64,000 bases of DNA from Oceanospirillales bacterium (GCA_004762125.1 SIHQ01000001.1:310001-374000); one strand, 5' to 3'; positions 16,234 through 25,421 are shown, counted from the stretch's first letter. Notes: generated by a model from the letters alone, not told the origin. Numbers and translations are program-made.

Positions 16234-17793
16234 ATGGACGTTATGAGTTTTTCAAAGAGTTATCGAGGAAAAAACGCCAGCTTTCTCATTAAACTGGCAT
16301 GGACCGTCGAGATCATTGCTGTAATGATCGGTCTGACCATATCTATGGTAATGGCACTGGCAGCCAACGATTTGGCAACCGCCAAAGATTCCACCAACAT
16401 TTTAAATACCCATTCTTCCATGCTCGTTGCAGGACTACCCTTTCTACTCGTAGCCGTGGTGGAGCTTTGTAAAATACCCCTGACGTTTGCTTTTATGTCC
16501 GTTAAAAGCGTGCTCTGGAAAGGGCTGTTTTTATTCTTCGTGTCATTCCTCTGCCTAATCACCTTTGAAACCATGCTGAATGGCTTTGAACGCAACTTCT
16601 CTAACCTGAATTTTGAGATCGACAGTCGCAAAAACAGTATCGAAAATCTGGATTCCGAGATTGCTCTACTGAACAAACGCAAAGATCGTATCCAGACCTT
16701 CACCGCTGAAGATCTAGGCACTGAGACCAATTCCATACAGCAGACGATCGACAGCAGCTATCAAAAACAACTTGCAAGTATTAATGCCAGCGTTGCAAAA
16801 AAACTGTCCGGTATTGACTACAACTATCGTAAAACACTGGACACTGAAGTCGGTACTTTGATGATTCAAAGAGATGCTTACTATCAAGAATGGAACACAG
16901 AGCGCCAGGACATTGAAAGCCGGTTCTCAGCTCTTCTGCTAGACAACCTTTCTGATAGCAGGACTGAAAAGAAAAGACTTCTGGGTGAGCTTACTATCTT
17001 GAAACAGGAGATGTCTGAAAAGTTATCCAAAGCCAATTTCTTCACACGTGGCGGTATTAATAGTCAGTATCGAAAACTGATTTCAGAAAAAAATCAGCAA
17101 ATAGACCAGATCACCACGGGCTATCTGGGCGGCGATGCCATTGCCAAACAAGCCAATATGGAATCCCAACTTAAACAGCAAATCGCCTTTGTGAACAGTA
17201 AGTACGAAGGACGTATTACCGAGATCAATCAGCGCATTACTGACAAGAAGCAAGCTCTCCTTGATAAGGATCAGGCCAACACCAGGCTGCGTAGCAATAT
17301 TATTTCGGGCACAAGTCAGAGTCGTTCAAACCTAGCGTCTGAAAAGCAACAGCGTGAGTTTGAGCTTAAAGACTACACGGGTGAAAAAGAGTCAGAACTG
17401 TCCATAATCGCAGGTAAGGTAAACGGTATTGAAGATCAGATATTCAGACTAAAAAACGAACAACGCAGCACTCAAGCCGGTATCAACCACCTAATGAATC
17501 AGAATCAGGTGTATCGTCTGGCCATGTATGCCTTTGGCGTTGACTCACCCAAGGAAGTAGATAAACAGATGATAGGAATCGTTGCCCTAATCTGGTTTGG
17601 TTCACTGGCTCTGATAGCCTCTGTTACTGGTGTTATTCTCAGTCTTGCCGGCTTCTACATGAAAAGGGAAATCATGGCCTCTGAACACAAGGAAGAGCAG
17701 GAACTCCGTGTTCAAATTCAAGATATGGTAGAAAAGACAACCCACCAGCTGGGAGCTGTCCATCCCGAAGCGGCTAAATCACAAAATTCCTAG
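16234..17793 (+). CDS. Large coiled-coil inner-membrane protein of unknown function
   Basis: I do not recognise this 519-residue protein. It has three membrane segments near the N-terminus (about residues 18-46, 62-88 and 94-112), a long charged region with heptad-like pattern (about 115-430; SIENLDSEIALLNKRKDRIQ, IAGKVNGIEDQIFRLKNEQR), then a fourth membrane segment (about 447-475) and a short charged tail. The arrangement suggests a membrane-anchored rod or scaffold. TM1 and TM2 recall DUF4407-like or phage-associated coiled-coil membrane proteins, but I cannot confirm a family. A second in-frame ATG at 16243 has a better-spaced AGG and could be the true start. It is a single gene with no cassette neighbours. 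Confidence 0.7.
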   Translation: MDVMSFSKSYRGKNASFLIKLAWTVEIIAVMIGLTISMVMALAANDLATAKDSTNILNTHSSMLVAGLPFLLVAVVELCKIPLTFAFMSVKSVLWKGLFLFFVSFLCLITFETMLNGFERNFSNLNFEIDSRKNSIENLDSEIALLNKRKDRIQTFTAEDLGTETNSIQQTIDSSYQKQLASINASVAKKLSGIDYNYRKTLDTEVGTLMIQRDAYYQEWNTERQDIESRFSALLLDNLSDSRTEKKRLLGELTILKQEMSEKLSKANFFTRGGINSQYRKLISEKNQQIDQITTGYLGGDAIAKQANMESQLKQQIAFVNSKYEGRITEINQRITDKKQALLDKDQANTRLRSNIISGTSQSRSNLASEKQQREFELKDYTGEKESELSIIAGKVNGIEDQIFRLKNEQRSTQAGINHLMNQNQVYRLAMYAFGVDSPKEVDKQMIGIVALIWFGSLALIASVTGVILSLAGFYMKREIMASEHKEEQELRVQIQDMVEKTTHQLGAVHPEAAKSQNS

Positions 17794-17826
17794 ATGTTAT
17801 AGCTGTCAATCATCTTCTGCGCTGAG

Positions 17827-17859
17827 CCAGACTTATGCATTTCCTGTAAAGTCTGGTTT
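17827..17859 (+). terminator. Possible terminator after the coiled-coil gene
   Basis: CCAGACTT (17827-17834) pairs with AAGTCTGG (17849-17856), followed by TTT. The loop of 14 bases is long and the T-run short. Confidence 0.45.
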
Positions 17860-17899
17860 AGCTCTTCATGCATTCAGGATATTTTTGAAATCGGTAACC

Positions 17900-18214
17900 A
17901 TGACTGAAAATGACAACGGCTGGTTCGTCTATATTATTCGGGCAAGTGACAACTCGCTGTACACGGGAATTACTACTAATGTGAAAAGACGGTGGCGACA
18001 GCACTGTGGAGAACTGAAAGGAGGAGCCAAGTATTTTAATGGCAGAAAACCAAAAGACCTGGCATTTATTGAACGTCAGCCCGACAGGTCATCTGCCAGT
18101 ATAAGAGAAGTTCAATTAAAAAAGCTTTCACGCAAACAAAAAGACTCTCTTATTCAAACTGAAAATAATAAGGTCAGCGACTTTTCGAATATTATTCCCG
18201 TTTCAAGGGAATAA
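17900..18214 (+). CDS. GIY-YIG nuclease-domain protein (UPF0213/YhbQ type)
   Basis: The 104-residue protein is a stand-alone GIY-YIG domain: WFVYIIRASDNSLYTGITTNVKRRWRQH carries the paired Tyr, the Tyr-x-Gly-Ile-Thr and the catalytic Arg, with Glu in SIREVQLKKL. It resembles E. coli YhbQ, a small nuclease-fold protein linked to DNA repair. The ATG at 17900 was chosen over an upstream TTG at 17885. No restriction or mobile genes are nearby. Confidence 0.85.
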   Translation: MTENDNGWFVYIIRASDNSLYTGITTNVKRRWRQHCGELKGGAKYFNGRKPKDLAFIERQPDRSSASIREVQLKKLSRKQKDSLIQTENNKVSDFSNIIPVSRE

Positions 18215-18337
18215 TATCCGCTATTTGTAACCTATCCCCACAAATTGGTGCTATTAAACGACGGACTTATTGCAGGAAGATGTCCTTAGATGCCGTAACT
18301 CTATCGTGAAGATATGTCACGAGAATGACAGTTTTAA

Positions 18338-19330
18338 TCATCCACCTATCTGCGCCAGGCTAGCGGTATTTCCAGTGTATCCCTGATCAAGAAAATGCCC
18401 GTCTACTTTGAGGCGTAACACCTTCTGAATTTCTGCAATCAGTTCGTCCTGTTGATCATCACTCTGCAGCAAATGCCTGAGATCATGACCACTTTCGGCA
18501 AACAAGCAGAGCTGCAATTGCCCCTGACTGGTCACTCGCAGACGATTACAATCCTTACAGAAATCTTTCGAATAGGGGGTAATCAGACCAATTCGACCTT
18601 CATAGTCAGGGTGACAATACTCATGGGCAGGCCCAGCATCTTTCAGGCGCGTCATTCGAACCCAGCCGTTTTCCAACAGCTGATCTCTGATCGTTTTACC
18701 TGCCACATGATATTTATCAAAAAAGGCACCGTTATCACCCGTCTGCATCAGCTCGATAAAGCGCATAGTAATTGGTTTATGCTTGATCCAGTCGAGAAAT
18801 TCCGGAAGCTGAACATCATTCACGCCTTTCATCAAAACGGCGTTGACCTTGATCTCCGGAAGACCTTTGGCAAAGGCTTTATCCATACCTTCCAGAATTT
18901 CTTGCAGCCGATTGTGTCCAGTAATCAATTCAAAAGCACGAGGGTCCAGACTGTCGACACTGATATTAATATTATCAATACCGGCATCCATCCAGGATTC
19001 AACTCTTCGATCCATCTTGTAGCCATTTGTTGTCATGGCAACACGCCTGATACCAGGTACCGCTTTTATTACTTCGACTATATCTCTGAAGTCCGAACGC
19101 AGCGTTGGTTCTCCTCCAGTCAGACGAATTTTTTCTACCCCCAGAACAGAAAAAGCAGACACAAGTCGTTTTATTTCGGTCAGGGAAAGTGTGGATTCAT
19201 GGTGATGTTCTTCACAACCATCGGGCAAACAATAGCTGCAGCGAAAGTTACAAAGGTCAGTCAACGACAGCCGTAAATAGGGAAAAGAGCGTCCCTGGCC
19301 ATCTCTTAGAGGTTTTTGCAATGAGTTCAT
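18338..19330 (-). CDS. moaA: GTP 3',8-cyclase MoaA
   Basis: The 330-residue radical-SAM enzyme performs the first step of molybdenum cofactor synthesis, turning GTP into 3',8-cH2GTP. The N-terminal cluster motif CNFRCSYC (Cys 27, 31, 34) and TGGEPTLR mark the radical-SAM core. The second cluster is in FCKDCNRLRVTSQGQLQLC. The chain ends in the conserved GG. The ATG at 19330 has a clear GGAAAGG Shine-Dalgarno and is preferred over a TTG at 19345. It diverges from mobB-moeA; moaC, moaD and moaE are not in the window. Confidence 0.96.
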   Translation of the reverse strand: MNSLQKPLRDGQGRSFPYLRLSLTDLCNFRCSYCLPDGCEEHHHESTLSLTEIKRLVSAFSVLGVEKIRLTGGEPTLRSDFRDIVEVIKAVPGIRRVAMTTNGYKMDRRVESWMDAGIDNINISVDSLDPRAFELITGHNRLQEILEGMDKAFAKGLPEIKVNAVLMKGVNDVQLPEFLDWIKHKPITMRFIELMQTGDNGAFFDKYHVAGKTIRDQLLENGWVRMTRLKDAGPAHEYCHPDYEGRIGLITPYSKDFCKDCNRLRVTSQGQLQLCLFAESGHDLRHLLQSDDQQDELIAEIQKVLRLKVDGHFLDQGYTGNTASLAQIGG

Positions 19331-19668
19331 TTCACACCTTTCCAAGTACGGGAGGTACGGACATTTCTGTCAGAACCCTGGCAGTCAGATTATGACTGCG
19401 GCTTTCGAACCATATTGACGATTTTCTTGAAGAAATATCGATGCAGTTTAGGTTGAAAAGCTCGGCGCTGTAGCGATTAAATTATTGCCATCCTACTCGC
19501 TAATCCGTAACAGCGCTATGCCTCCTAAGTGATAAAGATCAATGTAAGCAGTCATGCCTTTGAATATTTTTTGAACTAACTTCTAGAGCCGTCCATTCCC
19601 CTTCCGAATGATTGTACTGATGGCAAATGTCCAATAGACTCAGCCGCAGACTACAGACGGAAACATTC
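19331..19668. other. Divergent moaA/mobB intergenic region with a hairpin
   Basis: About 340 bases. A perfect hairpin GCAGTCA (19381-19387), GATTA, TGACTGC (19393-19399) lies in the moaA leader. MoaA leaders often carry a Moco-responsive RNA, but I could not match its consensus here. An in-frame upstream ATG for mobB at 19627 lies in this region. Confidence 0.4.
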
Positions 19669-20208
19669 ATGCTGAAACGCATAGAGTCTTTTCCCCTGCC
19701 ATTGATCGGCTTTGCCGCTTTCAGTGGTACAGGTAAAACTACATTGTTGGAAAAATTGATCCCAATACTGGTCAGTAATGGCATTCGGGTTGGCATCATA
19801 AAAGCCTCTCATCATAGCGTTGACCCTGATACTCCGGGAAAAGACAGCTACCGCCTAAGAAAGGCAGGCAGTTCCCAATTGGTTCTCAGCACACCTGAGC
19901 GATCAATCTGCTATACCGAATACTCCAAACCTGAAGATCCTTTATTAACGGGTCAGTTGAAACTGCTGGACACCAGCCAATTGGATCTAGTGATTGTCGA
20001 AGGATTTAGAGATCAGCCTTTCACCAAAATTGAATTGCATCGACAAGCATTCAATCGACCACTGCTGCACCCTGAAGATGAAAATATAATTGCTATAGCT
20101 TGGGATATGACCGAGCAGCAGGAAACACCGATTCCCCAGCTGGATATCAACCAGCCAGAACAAATTGCTGACTTTATATTGAACTGTTTACAGGAGAACG
20201 CTCAATGA
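19669..20208 (+). CDS. mobB: Molybdopterin-guanine dinucleotide biosynthesis GTP-binding protein MobB
   Basis: This 179-residue P-loop protein has PLIGFAAFSGTGKTTLLEKLI with the Walker A near residue 18, VGIIKASHHSVDPDTPGKDSYRLRKAG (MobB signature) and LVIVEGFRD. MobB helps MobA attach GMP to molybdopterin; MobA is not in the window. The ATG at 19669 fits the family start. An ATG at 19627 would add 14 residues. The stop overlaps the moeA start as ATGA, so the two are coupled. Confidence 0.93.
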   Translation: MLKRIESFPLPLIGFAAFSGTGKTTLLEKLIPILVSNGIRVGIIKASHHSVDPDTPGKDSYRLRKAGSSQLVLSTPERSICYTEYSKPEDPLLTGQLKLLDTSQLDLVIVEGFRDQPFTKIELHRQAFNRPLLHPEDENIIAIAWDMTEQQETPIPQLDINQPEQIADFILNCLQENAQ

Positions 20209-21443
20209 GCGATTGCTGTTCCGCCCCCGGTCTTATGCCGCTGGAAGAAGGCCTGAGTCGCCTGATCAACGAAACCTCTGTCGTTACTGATATAGAACGC
20301 ATTGGAATGTCGTCCTGCCTCGACCGGATTCTGGCTGACGATGTTGTTTCTCCGATCAATGTACCTTCCCATAATAATTCAGCCATGGACGGGTATGCAC
20401 TCAGGCTGAATGATCTTGAAAACAATGATCGCTTACCTTTGGCTGGTACTTCTCTGGCTGGTCACCCATTTCAAGGTGAAATACCTGCGGGACATTGCAT
20501 AAGAATTATGACGGGGGCCAGTATTCCGGCGAGTGCTGACACTGTCATCATGCAGGAACACACTGAAGCATCAGACGCCAACATTCAGTTTCTGAAGAAG
20601 CCTGCAAAAAAGGGCAGCAATGTCCGCTTAGCCGGCGAAGACGTAAAAGAAGGCCAGACCGTTTTTTCCACAGGCCATAGGGTCCGCCCACAAGACCTTG
20701 GCTTACTGGCCTCTTTAGGTATTCCCGAGCTTAATGTTTATCGCCGTATCAAAGTTGCTCTATTTTCCACCGGAGACGAATTGAAGCTACCAGGCGAAGC
20801 TCTGGGGTTGGGTGATATTTACGACAGTAATCGTTTTGCAGTCAAAGCTATGCTGAGCCGTTTGGGTGCTGAAATCGTTGATCTAGGGCTGTTGAAAGAT
20901 GACCCTGATGATCTGCGCAGAGCTTTTGCCGAAGCAGACAAACTAGCTGATGCTGTTGTCACTTCCGGCGGTGTATCTGTTGGTGATGCTGACTACGTTA
21001 AAGATATTCTCAACGAGGTAGGTCATACGTCATTCTGGAAGCTGGCCATCAAGCCCGGTAAGCCCTTTGCCTTTGGTAAATTGCCTGGCAGTGTTTTCTT
21101 TGGCCTGCCAGGTAATCCGGTTTCTGCAACCGTTACCTTTCAGCAGCTTGCAATTCCGGCGCTGCTGCATATGATGGGCGCCAAACCTGAGCCAGGCGTG
21201 GAACTGAAAGCAATCTGTCGTACTGTTTTGAAAAAACAACCAGGTCGCAAGGATTTTCAACGAGGAATCGTTTCTACTAATGCTGACGGTCAGTTGGAGG
21301 TAGTAACTACCGGTAGTCAGGGTTCGGGAATCCTCCGTTCTATGAGTATGGCTAACTGTTATATTGTTCTGCCCACCTCTCAAAGTAATGTAAATGCTGG
21401 AGAAATCGTGACTGTACAGATGTTCGATCGAGCACTTTTCTAA
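20205..21443 (+). CDS. moeA: Molybdopterin molybdenumtransferase MoeA
   Basis: The 412-residue protein inserts molybdate into adenylated molybdopterin. Motifs in order: NNSAMDGYAL (about residue 58), PAGHCIRIMTGASIP, GSNVRLAGEDVKEGQ, ALFSTGDELKLPGE, YDSNRFAVKAML, VVTSGGVSVGDADYVK, PGKPFAFGKL, FFGLPGNPVSATVTF and a C-terminal beta domain. Length equals E. coli MoeA. It follows mobB with a four-base overlap. A possible terminator follows at 21470-21496. Confidence 0.96.
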   Translation: MSDCCSAPGLMPLEEGLSRLINETSVVTDIERIGMSSCLDRILADDVVSPINVPSHNNSAMDGYALRLNDLENNDRLPLAGTSLAGHPFQGEIPAGHCIRIMTGASIPASADTVIMQEHTEASDANIQFLKKPAKKGSNVRLAGEDVKEGQTVFSTGHRVRPQDLGLLASLGIPELNVYRRIKVALFSTGDELKLPGEALGLGDIYDSNRFAVKAMLSRLGAEIVDLGLLKDDPDDLRRAFAEADKLADAVVTSGGVSVGDADYVKDILNEVGHTSFWKLAIKPGKPFAFGKLPGSVFFGLPGNPVSATVTFQQLAIPALLHMMGAKPEPGVELKAICRTVLKKQPGRKDFQRGIVSTNADGQLEVVTTGSQGSGILRSMSMANCYIVLPTSQSNVNAGEIVTVQMFDRALF

Positions 21444-21469
21444 CCTGCACTCAACGAATTGAAAACTTT

Positions 21470-21496
21470 ACCGGTGTCCTTCTCGGCATCGGTTTT
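21470..21496 (+). terminator. Possible terminator after moeA
   Basis: ACCGGTGTC (21470-21478) pairs with GGCATCGGT (21485-21493) with two G-T pairs, followed by TTTT. Confidence 0.45.
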
Positions 21497-21663
21497 GTGG
21501 TTTACATTTTTTAGTTTAACGAGCGAAGGCAACCAAGGTGTGGAACTGGCATTGTCAGAATTTCACGACTTATTTCAGAAAAATGGCAGAGCTGTAATAT
21601 TTCTGAAACATAAGTCCATTAAGTTCGCCTTCATCAATTTTGTATAGCACCAAGGTGCATAAA

Positions 21664-22842
21664 ATGTCTGAAGCAACGAGTACAGTCAGCACTAATAAAG
21701 CCAAGGCTGACTACAAGCTGACAAGCCGTCATTATGGCAGAATCTGGATGCGCGTAATCCTATGGATTTACGCTTTGCTGGTCGCAGTAAGCGTGGTTGG
21801 CTCCGGTTTTAAAATGTCTGTAGGTGGCGCAGAAGCAGCAGCAGAACTATTCAGCTTTGCTAACAACGCTATTCTGGCTCTGGTAGCAGGTACACTGGCT
21901 ACGGCTCTTGTACAGTCTTCCAGTACGGTGACCTCTGTTATTGTTGGTCTGGTAGCCGGTGGCCTGCCGGTAGAGATGGCTATCCCGATGATCATGGGTG
22001 CCAACATTGGTACTACCATCACCAACACCTTGGTAAGCCTCGGTCACATGGGTTGCAGCAAATCTTTCAAACGCGCTTTTGCTGCCTCTACTGTTCATGA
22101 TTTCTTCAACTATTTGGCGGTACTGATCTTCCTGCCACTGGAAATTATGACCGGTTTCCTGAGCAGTATGTCAGTCTACGTTGCTGAAGCTATTGTTGGT
22201 GGCTCGTCCATGGACATCAAGAGCTTCAACTTCATCAAACCCTTGACCAAACCTGCTGTAAGCATCATTAAAGGCTTCGCAGGAACACTACCTGACCACA
22301 CTCTCGGTGGATTGGCGATGATCGCTATCGGTATCGGTCTGATCTTCACCTCTGTTGTGAAGCTGGGTAAACTGCTAAAGAAGGTAATGGTTGGACGTGC
22401 CAAGGACGTATTGCACAAATCTATCGGTCGTGGCCCTATGTCCGGCATCGCTTCCGGTACGATCATGACTGTAATGGTGCAGTCCTCTTCTACGACCACC
22501 AGTCTGATGGTGCCACTGGTCGGAAGTGGTGTTTTCACTGTTCGCCAAATGTATCCGGTAACTTTAGGTGCCAACATTGGTACCACCATTACTGCATTGC
22601 TTGCTGCTACCGCTGTCGTGGGCTCTGCAGCACTGCCGGCTATGACAATTGCCATCGTGCACTTGTTCTTCAACCTGCTGGCTGTACTGGTTATCTACGG
22701 TATCAAGCCACTGCGCGAGATCCCGTTATGGGCTGCCGAAAAACTGGCTGACCTAGCAGTGAAACGTAAGATTTATGCCTTTATTTATCTCGTTATGGCC
22801 TTTTTTGTAATACCTGGTTTGGGTATTCTGGTTGCTCAGTAA
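21664..22842 (+). CDS. Sodium-dependent phosphate symporter (NptA/PF02690 type)
   Basis: The 392-residue membrane transporter is built from two inverted repeats, each with a QSSST motif (QSSSTVTSVIVG and QSSSTTTSLMVP) and a GANIGTTIT motif. This is the signature of the Na/Pi cotransporter family (SLC34-like; Vibrio NptA). It takes up inorganic phosphate with sodium across the inner membrane. The ATG at 21664 has AAGGTG eight bases upstream; the TTG extension to 21640 is rejected. It lacks the C-terminal PhoU-like domain of the longer family members. It stands alone and is followed by a hairpin. Confidence 0.92.
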   Translation: MSEATSTVSTNKAKADYKLTSRHYGRIWMRVILWIYALLVAVSVVGSGFKMSVGGAEAAAELFSFANNAILALVAGTLATALVQSSSTVTSVIVGLVAGGLPVEMAIPMIMGANIGTTITNTLVSLGHMGCSKSFKRAFAASTVHDFFNYLAVLIFLPLEIMTGFLSSMSVYVAEAIVGGSSMDIKSFNFIKPLTKPAVSIIKGFAGTLPDHTLGGLAMIAIGIGLIFTSVVKLGKLLKKVMVGRAKDVLHKSIGRGPMSGIASGTIMTVMVQSSSTTTSLMVPLVGSGVFTVRQMYPVTLGANIGTTITALLAATAVVGSAALPAMTIAIVHLFFNLLAVLVIYGIKPLREIPLWAAEKLADLAVKRKIYAFIYLVMAFFVIPGLGILVAQ

Positions 22843-22857
22843 GTCGCTACTGTTGAG

Positions 22858-22880
22858 GAGTGAAGCTTTCTGCTTCATTC
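22858..22880 (+). terminator. Hairpin after the Na/Pi symporter
   Basis: GAGTGAAGC (22858-22866), TTTCT, GCTTCATTC (22872-22880) form a 9-bp stem with one G-T pair. It is followed by a pyrimidine-rich tract rather than a pure T-run. Confidence 0.5.
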
Positions 22881-22890
22881 CCTTCCCTTA

Positions 22891-22930
22891 TCCTCTCTTA
22901 TCCTCTCTTATCCTCTCTTGTCCTCTCTTC
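22891..22930 (+). repeat. Four tandem copies of a 10-bp unit ahead of the PLD-like gene
   Basis: TCCTCTCTTA is repeated at 22891, 22901, 22911 (last base G) and 22921 (last base C), with a degenerate copy at 22881. The pyrimidine tract lies just before or inside the 5' end of the phospholipase D-like reading frame. A change of one copy would shift a frame or alter promoter spacing. Confidence 0.9.
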
Positions 22931-23016
22931 ATCCAACTTTTAATCCTTTCTTTCAATTGAAAAATCTACCTTTCAGACGACAAGTACTGTATCCATTACA
23001 GACTAGCGGTGTTCGT

Positions 23017-24594
23017 ATGTCCGGCTTGATACAGGCAGAAGGTCGTTTCTCTGTCATAGATCCTCACCTGAACGGTACAGTACTCAATGAAGCAAAAAGC
23101 CGCGGTATTTTTCGCATTGCTGGTCGATTGCGGGAGCTTGTTCGCTTATCACCTTTAAAGCGCAATCTGAATGTCAACCAGAACCCTGTTTCTTACAGTG
23201 AACGACCCGAACCTGTAAGGACTCCTCTTGGTCGACGTCGAGCCCATGTTATCCGCAACAGACCTCTCTCCAGTGTGAGAAAGCCTGTTCAGCCAGGCCC
23301 CGTCAATCATGGAGCGAGACATCTACAGTCTGCCGTAGCTAATGCTGCCAAGAGCTATGCTAGCAGAGGAAGCGTGCCTGAACACCTGATTACCACTAAA
23401 CACAACACCATAGAGAATGTAGCCATTGGTGGTGACGAGATATTTGGTGACTTTGCGGAAGTAATCAAAAGTGCCAGAGACGAAGTGTTGATTCAGACAT
23501 TCTCTTGGGAACCTGACTCCCCAGGGGTTCAGAAACAAATCGTACCTGCTATTCAAGCCCTTCAGGAAGAAGCCAAACGTCATCCCGAGCGTTTCAAACT
23601 ACCTCTGAAAATACGTATTTTGGTCAATCAAGCTCGTGGTCCTGCTGCCAAATTCATGAAAAGAAAAAAGGGAAATCGGCCACCCACTGCTGATTACCTG
23701 CTTCCAAATCTAGGTAAAATCGATAGGCGACTACTGGATATCAAAGGTGGAGTCCATGTGAATAAAATGACTGATGCTCTGCACAGCAAAACAATAATTG
23801 CAGATGGCTATCGGGCAGCTATTACCGGGGCCAACGTTCAACGTCGAAATCATGCCAGCGACCAGGGAAAAGGTAGATCTGCCTTTGACACAGGCTTAAG
23901 GTTTCGTGGCGAAGCGGGAGAAGCATTAAGAGCCAGCTTTGTGAATAACTGGGAAAACGGATTCAACACCAAAGACAAGCCCAATAAAAAAATGAGAACT
24001 CTAAGGCAACCTCCCAAAATGACTGGTTTGAGTGAAACACCCATAACAATCCTTACCCGTAAACCTAATACCAATATTGCTGACCGATCACTGAAAGACC
24101 CGCAAGGTCAGGGGTTCATTGCTGCTATTCGTAATGCACAAAGCGAAGTATGTATTCAGTCCCCTAACCTTAATAATCCTGAAATCATCAAAGAACTGGT
24201 CAGTGCAGCGAACCGCGGTGTTAGAGTTAAACTCTTATTGTCAAAACGCTTTAACGAGCAAAGAGAAAGTGCTACCGGCGCTGGGGGAACCAACGCTCAG
24301 GCCGTGAATACCATCAGAAAATTGTCGGCTAACCACCCCGACATAGATATCCGCTGGTATGTACCGCCCGGTGAAACGGAAGCTGTAGAAGAGAATAAAA
24401 TGGGAGATGGTGCCAGCCACGCCAAATTTGCTTGCTTTGACAATCAAATGGCGATTACCGGTTCCACTAACATGGATAACCAGAGTCTCTACTATGCTGA
24501 TGAAACTTCTATAGCCATTTCCGGAAAAGACAATACACTCTATATAAAAAATCGTATATTCACTCCGGCGTTTGACCGAAGCGTTGCTGCCTGA
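23017..24594 (+). CDS. Phospholipase D-like protein with two HKD motifs
   Basis: From the ATG at 23017 the protein has 525 residues. Two PLD half-sites are complete: HSKTIIADG with AAITGANV near residue 254, and HAKFACFD with AITGSTNMDNQS near residue 466. Each has the His-x-Lys-x4-Asp pattern. The family covers cardiolipin synthases, phospholipases and nucleases. The first ~120 residues are basic and Pro/Arg-rich with no membrane helix or signal peptide, unlike cardiolipin synthases, so an exported or effector-like enzyme is possible (inference). The frame is open upstream to a TTG at 22918 inside the decamer repeats, so the true start is uncertain. Confidence 0.8.
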   Translation: MSGLIQAEGRFSVIDPHLNGTVLNEAKSRGIFRIAGRLRELVRLSPLKRNLNVNQNPVSYSERPEPVRTPLGRRRAHVIRNRPLSSVRKPVQPGPVNHGARHLQSAVANAAKSYASRGSVPEHLITTKHNTIENVAIGGDEIFGDFAEVIKSARDEVLIQTFSWEPDSPGVQKQIVPAIQALQEEAKRHPERFKLPLKIRILVNQARGPAAKFMKRKKGNRPPTADYLLPNLGKIDRRLLDIKGGVHVNKMTDALHSKTIIADGYRAAITGANVQRRNHASDQGKGRSAFDTGLRFRGEAGEALRASFVNNWENGFNTKDKPNKKMRTLRQPPKMTGLSETPITILTRKPNTNIADRSLKDPQGQGFIAAIRNAQSEVCIQSPNLNNPEIIKELVSAANRGVRVKLLLSKRFNEQRESATGAGGTNAQAVNTIRKLSANHPDIDIRWYVPPGETEAVEENKMGDGASHAKFACFDNQMAITGSTNMDNQSLYYADETSIAISGKDNTLYIKNRIFTPAFDRSVAA

Positions 24595-24644
24595 TAGAAC
24601 AAGCAACCCAGTTATTTACTAGTTCGGGAAGTTGTACCAAAAGC

Positions 24645-25421
24645 ATGAATATCAGTACTGCCTGCGGGCTTTCCCTGCTGTTTCACCTGTCAGTACTGCT
24701 CTTTTTGGGTGTAACACCCAAACGCACGGCTTCATCACCCTTTTCAGATACATACTCTGTTCATCTGACAATACAAAAAGCTCAGCAGTCAACTGTTTCT
24801 GAACCATCGCTTCCACAAGCAAAATTCGCAGAAAAGGATCAGAAGATCGTAGAAAACATCCGCGAAATACCAGAGAAAATCAGAACAACAACCAACACTG
24901 ATCGTCCCTCGAAACCAATTGAAGCGAAGTCGTCAAAAGATTCAACGCAAAAAAAACAGACTATACCGAAGCCTGAAGCCTTGTCTTCAAAGGAAGTAAA
25001 AAAAGAAATCACTAAGCAGCCTGAACGGAACATAACGTCTACCGTCGAAAAAGTCGATGTAGAAAATCAGGAAAGTATTCAACCCAGTGTGGCTTATCAG
25101 CAAGAACCGTTTAACTCTACTGCAGATACATCACAAGCTCGAACGGCATCAGAGCTTGATGAGTGGAAATCAAAACTCTACAGCCTTATCAACCAGTACA
25201 AGCGGTACCCTTATCAGGCAAAACGAAGAAAGCAGGAAGGTGATGTGCAATTAAAAGCAGTGATTAGCCCTGCTGGTCATTTGATAAAAGCGGAAGTATT
25301 GTCTGGTCATCGTCTGTTTCATAACAACTCTCTTCAAGCTTTAAAGCAATCCATGCCTTTACCTCCGCCCGGTAATAGCAATATCAGCGTTCAACTGAAT
25401 ATTCGATACCGTTTGATGTAA
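24645..25421 (+). CDS. TonB-like energy transducer protein
   Basis: The 258-residue protein has an N-terminal membrane anchor (ACGLSLLFHLSVLLFLGV), a long Lys/Glu/Pro/Ser-rich periplasmic spacer (about residues 45-165), and a C-terminal TonB domain (YPYQAKRRKQEGDVQLKAVISPAGHLIKAEVLSGH). TonB passes proton-motive energy from ExbB/ExbD to outer-membrane receptors. No exbB, exbD or receptor is adjacent, so it depends on partners elsewhere. It begins 50 bases after the PLD-like gene and converges on the acidic protein gene with a single base between. Confidence 0.85.
   Translation: MNISTACGLSLLFHLSVLLFLGVTPKRTASSPFSDTYSVHLTIQKAQQSTVSEPSLPQAKFAEKDQKIVENIREIPEKIRTTTNTDRPSKPIEAKSSKDSTQKKQTIPKPEALSSKEVKKEITKQPERNITSTVEKVDVENQESIQPSVAYQQEPFNSTADTSQARTASELDEWKSKLYSLINQYKRYPYQAKRRKQEGDVQLKAVISPAGHLIKAEVLSGHRLFHNNSLQALKQSMPLPPPGNSNISVQLNIRYRLM

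Noticed and set aside
18452-19276. 274-residue open frame on the plus strand
   Set aside because: It is antisense to moaA, which has all its cluster motifs.
19331-19668. Moco riboswitch in the moaA leader
   Set aside because: There is a hairpin but I could not match the conserved Moco RNA layout; a covariance search would decide.
21459-21647. 62-residue open frame between moeA and the Na/Pi symporter
   Set aside because: No ribosome-binding site, composition like the spacer, and it overlaps a terminator-like hairpin.
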